Assembly: GCA_007135895.1 (NCBI GenBank)
Contig: SLHZ01000196.1
Location: 1 to 8,481, forward strand
Direction: 5' to 3'
DNA from: Balneolales bacterium
GTDB taxonomy: Bacteria > Bacteroidota > Rhodothermia > Balneolales > Natronogracilivirgulaceae
Length of the DNA stretch: 8,481 nt
Below the pieces are notes generated by a model. That model worked only from the letters and a program-made list of their open reading frames with translations. It did not search any database and was not told the origin of the DNA. Of the stretch, positions 6,181 through 8,481 are shown piece by piece; within the stretch, counting starts at the first letter, position 1; each line of letters opens with the position of its first letter. The position numbers and the translations under genes were made by a program.

Positions 6181-6987
6181 ATGATGTTATTTAACAAAGC
6201 TGTCACACCTTCTATTTTCGCCCTATTCCTGCTGCTGCACGGATGGGGCCCTGTTGCAACCTCTCACCAGCAGGCCATGGCCTCCGATGGTGACACCATC
6301 ACCTATCTTCAGATCGACTACCTTGCCGTCCAACCCGCCGATCTCGCCGATTTTCTTGAGCTGCAGGAGGAGGTTTGGAAACCGGTCCAGCAAAAACGGT
6401 ATGAAGAGGGCGTTATCACCAACTGGTCGCTGTACGAAACCCTGATAACGGGTCCAACCGCATCGTATAATTTTGTGGCCGTCACCACTACCCGGGTGTA
6501 TGCGGAGCTTTTCGGACACGATCCCGGTTTGCTTCGCGCTCCGCTTCGAAGCCACTATCATATCGTTAAAAGCGAAATCTGGCGAATGGAAGGTGCTGCG
6601 CTGCCGGCACAAGCCACCGGTCCGAAGGGTCTTTATGTGACCAAGAACTACATGGATACCAGAGGTGGAAGCGGCGAACATGCCGAAATGGAGCTCGACT
6701 TCTGGCGTCCCATTCACCATGTCCGCATTGAGCAAGATATTCTAAACAGCTGGGTCATGTACACGCTGTTGAAACCGGGCGGATCATCGCGCCGTTACAA
6801 CTACAGCACGATTGACTACTATGACAGGCTTGCCGATATCGAGGGTTCGGTAGGCATGGAACTGGCCCGCATTGCGCATCCGGAACTCAGTGACAGGCAG
6901 CGCTCCGATTTCTTCCGCCGGACGGGGGACTCACGGACCGCCTACAAGACAGAGATGTGGCGCGAAATGATGCGGGTTGGTGAGTGA
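6181..6987 (+). CDS. Exported protein of unknown function with two copies of one domain
   Basis: I do not recognise this protein as a named family. From the ATG at 6181 it has 268 residues. A second ATG follows at once (6184); a TTG-initiated extension to 6136 would add a polar run ahead of the signal and is unlikely. Residues 1-34 look like a signal peptide (FALFLLLHGWGP core, likely cut after AMA). The mature part is an internal duplication: residues 40-136 and about 151-263. Both begin with a Tyr-containing strand and continue with E-x(3)-W-[KR]-P-[VI], an Arg or Lys two to four residues on, [IL]-x-[NS]-W-x-[LM]-Y-x-[TL]-L, then YN. Both close on K-[ST]-E-[IM]-W-R. This strand-helix-strand plan with aromatic residues resembles dimeric alpha-beta barrel (ferredoxin-like) domains such as NIPSNAP or antibiotic-biosynthesis monooxygenase folds, with the two halves perhaps forming one pseudo-dimer in the periplasm. 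That fold is an inference. It converges with larB. Confidence 0.75.
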   Translation: MMLFNKAVTPSIFALFLLLHGWGPVATSHQQAMASDGDTITYLQIDYLAVQPADLADFLELQEEVWKPVQQKRYEEGVITNWSLYETLITGPTASYNFVAVTTTRVYAELFGHDPGLLRAPLRSHYHIVKSEIWRMEGAALPAQATGPKGLYVTKNYMDTRGGSGEHAEMELDFWRPIHHVRIEQDILNSWVMYTLLKPGGSSRRYNYSTIDYYDRLADIEGSVGMELARIAHPELSDRQRSDFFRRTGDSRTAYKTEMWREMMRVGE

Positions 6988-7014
6988 GACGATCGGGTGA
7001 TTATCCCCGGAACC

Positions 7015-7761
7015 CTACAGTTTGTTGATCATGCTGGCCAGGAAGCCGGCCCCGAACCCGTTGTCGATATTGACCACGCTTACGCCACTGGCGCAGCTGG
7101 TGAGCATGCCCAGCAGTGCGGAGATACCCCCGAAGTTGGCTCCATACCCCGAACTGGTGGGTACGGCAATCACCGGTTTGTCGACCATGCCTCCCACAAA
7201 ACTGGGCAGCGCCCCTTCCATGCCGGCGATCACGACAATGGCCCGCGCCTGGCGTATCACATCCAGATGGTCATACAGCCGGTGGATGCCGGCAATACCC
7301 ACATCGTAACATCGATCCACCTTATTGTCGAACAGCTCCGCCGTAACTGCGGCCTCTTCGGCCACAGGGATATCCGTGGTTCCGGCCGTGACGATGGCAA
7401 TCCGGTGCTCCCCGTATTCGGGCTCTTTTTTTCGGATGGTAATGCAGCGGGCCATCTCATGGTGGACCGCCTCGTCGGTGACCTCCGTAACGGCATGGTA
7501 TATCTCCGGGGTTACGCGGGTGGCCAGGATGTTATTGTCGCCGGTCAGCATGTACTCAATGATATCGCGGACCTGTTCCGGGGTTTTGCCCTGGCCGAAA
7601 ATCACTTCCGGGTAGCCGGTCCTGAGCTCACGATGGGTATCGATCCTGGCAAAGCCGAGATCCTTGTAGGGAAGATCGGAGAGCCTGTTCAGTGCCTCGT
7701 CAACGGATGTCTGGCCTTCACGGACATGGTGAAGCAATTCTTTGAGTGTCTTTTTATCCAT
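7015..7761 (-). CDS. larB: LarB, nicotinic acid adenine dinucleotide carboxylase/hydrolase of nickel-pincer cofactor synthesis
   Basis: LarB starts synthesis of the nickel-pincer nucleotide: in the cytoplasm it carboxylates the pyridinium ring of nicotinic acid adenine dinucleotide and hydrolyses the phosphoanhydride, releasing AMP and pyridinium-3,5-biscarboxylate mononucleotide. The 248 residues have the usual family length. The N-terminal part carries the conserved DTHRELRTGYPEVIFGQGKT (41-60). The C-terminal part (about 118-245) is the AIR-carboxylase-like (PurE-type) domain, with TAGTTDIPVAEEAA (125-138), GMEGALPSFVGGMVDKPVIA (180-199), PTSSGYGANFGGISALLGML (201-220) and SCASG. From memory of the Lactiplantibacillus plantarum enzyme, catalytic Glu180, Lys193 and Cys221 would correspond to Glu182, Lys195 and Cys223 here, all present. 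True PurE is shorter and lacks the N-terminal part, so that alternative is rejected. It lies 164 bp downstream of larE on the same strand. The ATG has no Shine-Dalgarno and overlaps a 12-bp repeat. Confidence 0.95.
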   Translation of the reverse strand: MDKKTLKELLHHVREGQTSVDEALNRLSDLPYKDLGFARIDTHRELRTGYPEVIFGQGKTPEQVRDIIEYMLTGDNNILATRVTPEIYHAVTEVTDEAVHHEMARCITIRKKEPEYGEHRIAIVTAGTTDIPVAEEAAVTAELFDNKVDRCYDVGIAGIHRLYDHLDVIRQARAIVVIAGMEGALPSFVGGMVDKPVIAVPTSSGYGANFGGISALLGMLTSCASGVSVVNIDNGFGAGFLASMINKL

Positions 7762-7805
7762 GGAGTATGATGGGAAGTATGATGGGGAGTGTGTTGGGAA
7801 TTAGG
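7760..7805. repeat. Degenerate 12-bp tandem repeat at the larB start
   Basis: On the plus strand, ATGGGAAGTATG (7770-7781) and ATGGGGAGTGTG (7782-7793) are adjacent 12-bp units. A shortened unit ATGGAGTATG precedes them (7760-7769) and a weaker one follows (TTGGGAATTAGG, 7794-7805). The first unit contains the complement of the larB start codon (7759-7761), so the repeat forms the immediate leader of larB. Confidence 0.6.
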
Positions 7806-7925
7806 ATCGTGTTATTTCGGATGATATAAAGAAAGGGTATTCGGAAGGAAGATTGTAAGCGGTGTTCAAGTAACAAGAGTTGACTTTCGGGATTGCTTTT
7901 TTTTTGATCCAATCGGTTGCAATGG
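7806..7925. other. Spacer between larE and larB
   Basis: With the repeat at the larB start, this makes a 164-bp gap between two genes of one pathway, larger than usual inside an operon. It contains a run of nine T's on the plus strand at about 7898-7906, flanked by GATTG and CAATC, which could form only a weak 5-bp stem. I see no clear promoter or terminator, so co-transcription of larE and larB remains open. Confidence 0.4.
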
Positions 7926-8480
7926 TCAGGCATCGTTTGCCGGTCGGCGGTCCATGTTGCCGGTTCGGTATCCTTCGGGGTCGATGGAGATCTGCTTGAA
8001 ACCCAGCTGAAGAAGTTTGCCGGTTAATGTCCCTGATTCCAGTTCTTTTTGGAGCCGGGCGGTCAGTTCCGCGTCAACTTCAATCCGTGCCAATTCGTCG
8101 AACTTGCGGACCCGCACCTGCCGGAAGCCCATGTCGGAAAGAATGGTTTCGGCCTCTTCAATCATGGCAAGGTCTTCCAGACGGATTTCGGTGTGGTAGG
8201 GCAGGCGGGTCAATAGACAGCTGTTCGATGGTTTGTTCCAGATTGCCAGACCATGCTTTTTGGCCAGATAGCGGATTTCCATTTTGGTCAGACCGGCCTC
8301 TTTCAACGGGCTGCGAACACCCAGTTCCTGAAGAGCCCGTAAACCGGGACGGTGTTCGCCGGTGTCATCGGCGTTGGTGCCATCGGCCAGTATCTCACAA
8401 CCCGCATTATCCGCTTCCTGCCGGAAAAGCCGGAAGGTATCGGTCTTGCAAAGGTAGCAGCGATCCGGGGGATTGTTGGC
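7926..8480 (-). CDS. larE: LarE, ATP-dependent sulfur transferase of nickel-pincer cofactor synthesis, C-terminal part
   Basis: These are the last 184 residues of LarE; the frame stays open to the right edge, so the ATP-binding SGGxDS loop and start lie outside. LarE adenylylates the two carboxylates made by LarB and replaces an oxygen with sulfur in each, giving pyridinium-3,5-bisthiocarboxylate mononucleotide, to which LarC adds nickel. Visible family motifs, numbered from the first visible codon, are NNPPDRCYLCK (2-12), LADGTNADD (31-39), RPGLRALQELGVRSPLKEAG (44-63), the WNKPSNSCLLTRLPY block with Cys88 (8217-8219), and the C-terminal IEVDAEL...LGFKQISIDPEGYRTG segment. Cys88 matches the sulfur-donor cysteine of the sacrificial enzyme (Cys176 in L. 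plantarum). The CxxC at 8 and 11 gives two further cysteines. The TTG at 8306 is internal, not a start. ExsB/QueC or asparagine-synthase-type ATPases share the fold, but DGTNADD and KPSNSCL are LarE-like. It is upstream of larB on the same strand. Confidence 0.94.
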   Translation of the reverse strand, partial: ANNPPDRCYLCKTDTFRLFRQEADNAGCEILADGTNADDTGEHRPGLRALQELGVRSPLKEAGLTKMEIRYLAKKHGLAIWNKPSNSCLLTRLPYHTEIRLEDLAMIEEAETILSDMGFRQVRVRKFDELARIEVDAELTARLQKELESGTLTGKLLQLGFKQISIDPEGYRTGNMDRRPANDA

Positions 8481-8481
8481 A

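Noticed and set aside
6988..7014. Shared terminator between the exported protein gene and larB
   Set aside because: Only a 4-bp CGGG/CCCG pairing is visible and no T-run follows.
6997..7770. 257-codon plus-strand frame opposite larB
   Set aside because: It is the antisense shadow of the well-supported larB gene; no family features are visible.
7892..7917. Intrinsic terminator between larE and larB (T-run with GATTG/CAATC arms)
   Set aside because: The stem would be only 5 bp with the T-run inside the loop rather than after the stem, so it does not fit a terminator on either strand.

Overview
The window looks like chromosomal DNA from a Bacteroidota-type bacterium, possibly from the Balneolota/Rhodothermota side of that group. 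The main evidence is the 806-residue exported protein that joins a carboxypeptidase-like regulatory domain to a DUF5686-type outer-membrane region, an architecture typical of that phylum. Other signs are an outer-membrane porin ending in Phe, no convincing Shine-Dalgarno sequence at any start I examined, and moderate GC content. The lineage below phylum level is a guess.

Layout, left to right. (1) The C-terminal part of an adenosine deaminase (+), cut by the left edge. (2) Convergent to it after 15 bp, an isoaspartyl peptidase/L-asparaginase of the Ntn-hydrolase type (-) with a lipoprotein signal. (3) A 526-bp spacer holding a 15-bp tandem repeat, an 18-bp perfect palindrome, a palindrome-rich stretch of unknown nature, and three copies of a roughly 41-bp direct repeat just ahead of the next gene. 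(4) A phosphate-selective-porin-like outer-membrane protein (+). (5) Convergent to it after 46 bp, filled by a 13-bp tandem repeat, the large DUF5686-type protein (-). (6) A 363-bp divergent spacer with a 32-bp tandem repeat array and a perfect hairpin. (7) An exported protein of unknown function (+) built from two copies of one domain. (8) Convergent to it after 27 bp, larB (-). (9) After 164 bp, the C-terminal part of larE (-), cut by the right edge.

Only larE and larB clearly work together. LarB carboxylates and hydrolyses nicotinic acid adenine dinucleotide, and LarE then converts the two carboxylates to thiocarboxylates, giving the organic part of the nickel-pincer nucleotide (NPN) cofactor of lactate racemase LarA and its relatives. 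larC and any LarA-type enzyme are not visible and may lie beyond the right edge. The remaining genes are single transcription units in alternating orientation: purine salvage, isoaspartyl dipeptide or asparagine hydrolysis, and two outer-membrane proteins.

The most unusual aspects are the non-coding spacers and the unknown two-domain exported protein. Five separate short tandem or direct repeat families, each with its own period (15, 44-47, 13, 32 and 12 bp), occupy the spacers. I saw no rRNA, tRNA, CRISPR array, transposase or phage gene, and no clear evidence of a new multi-gene system.
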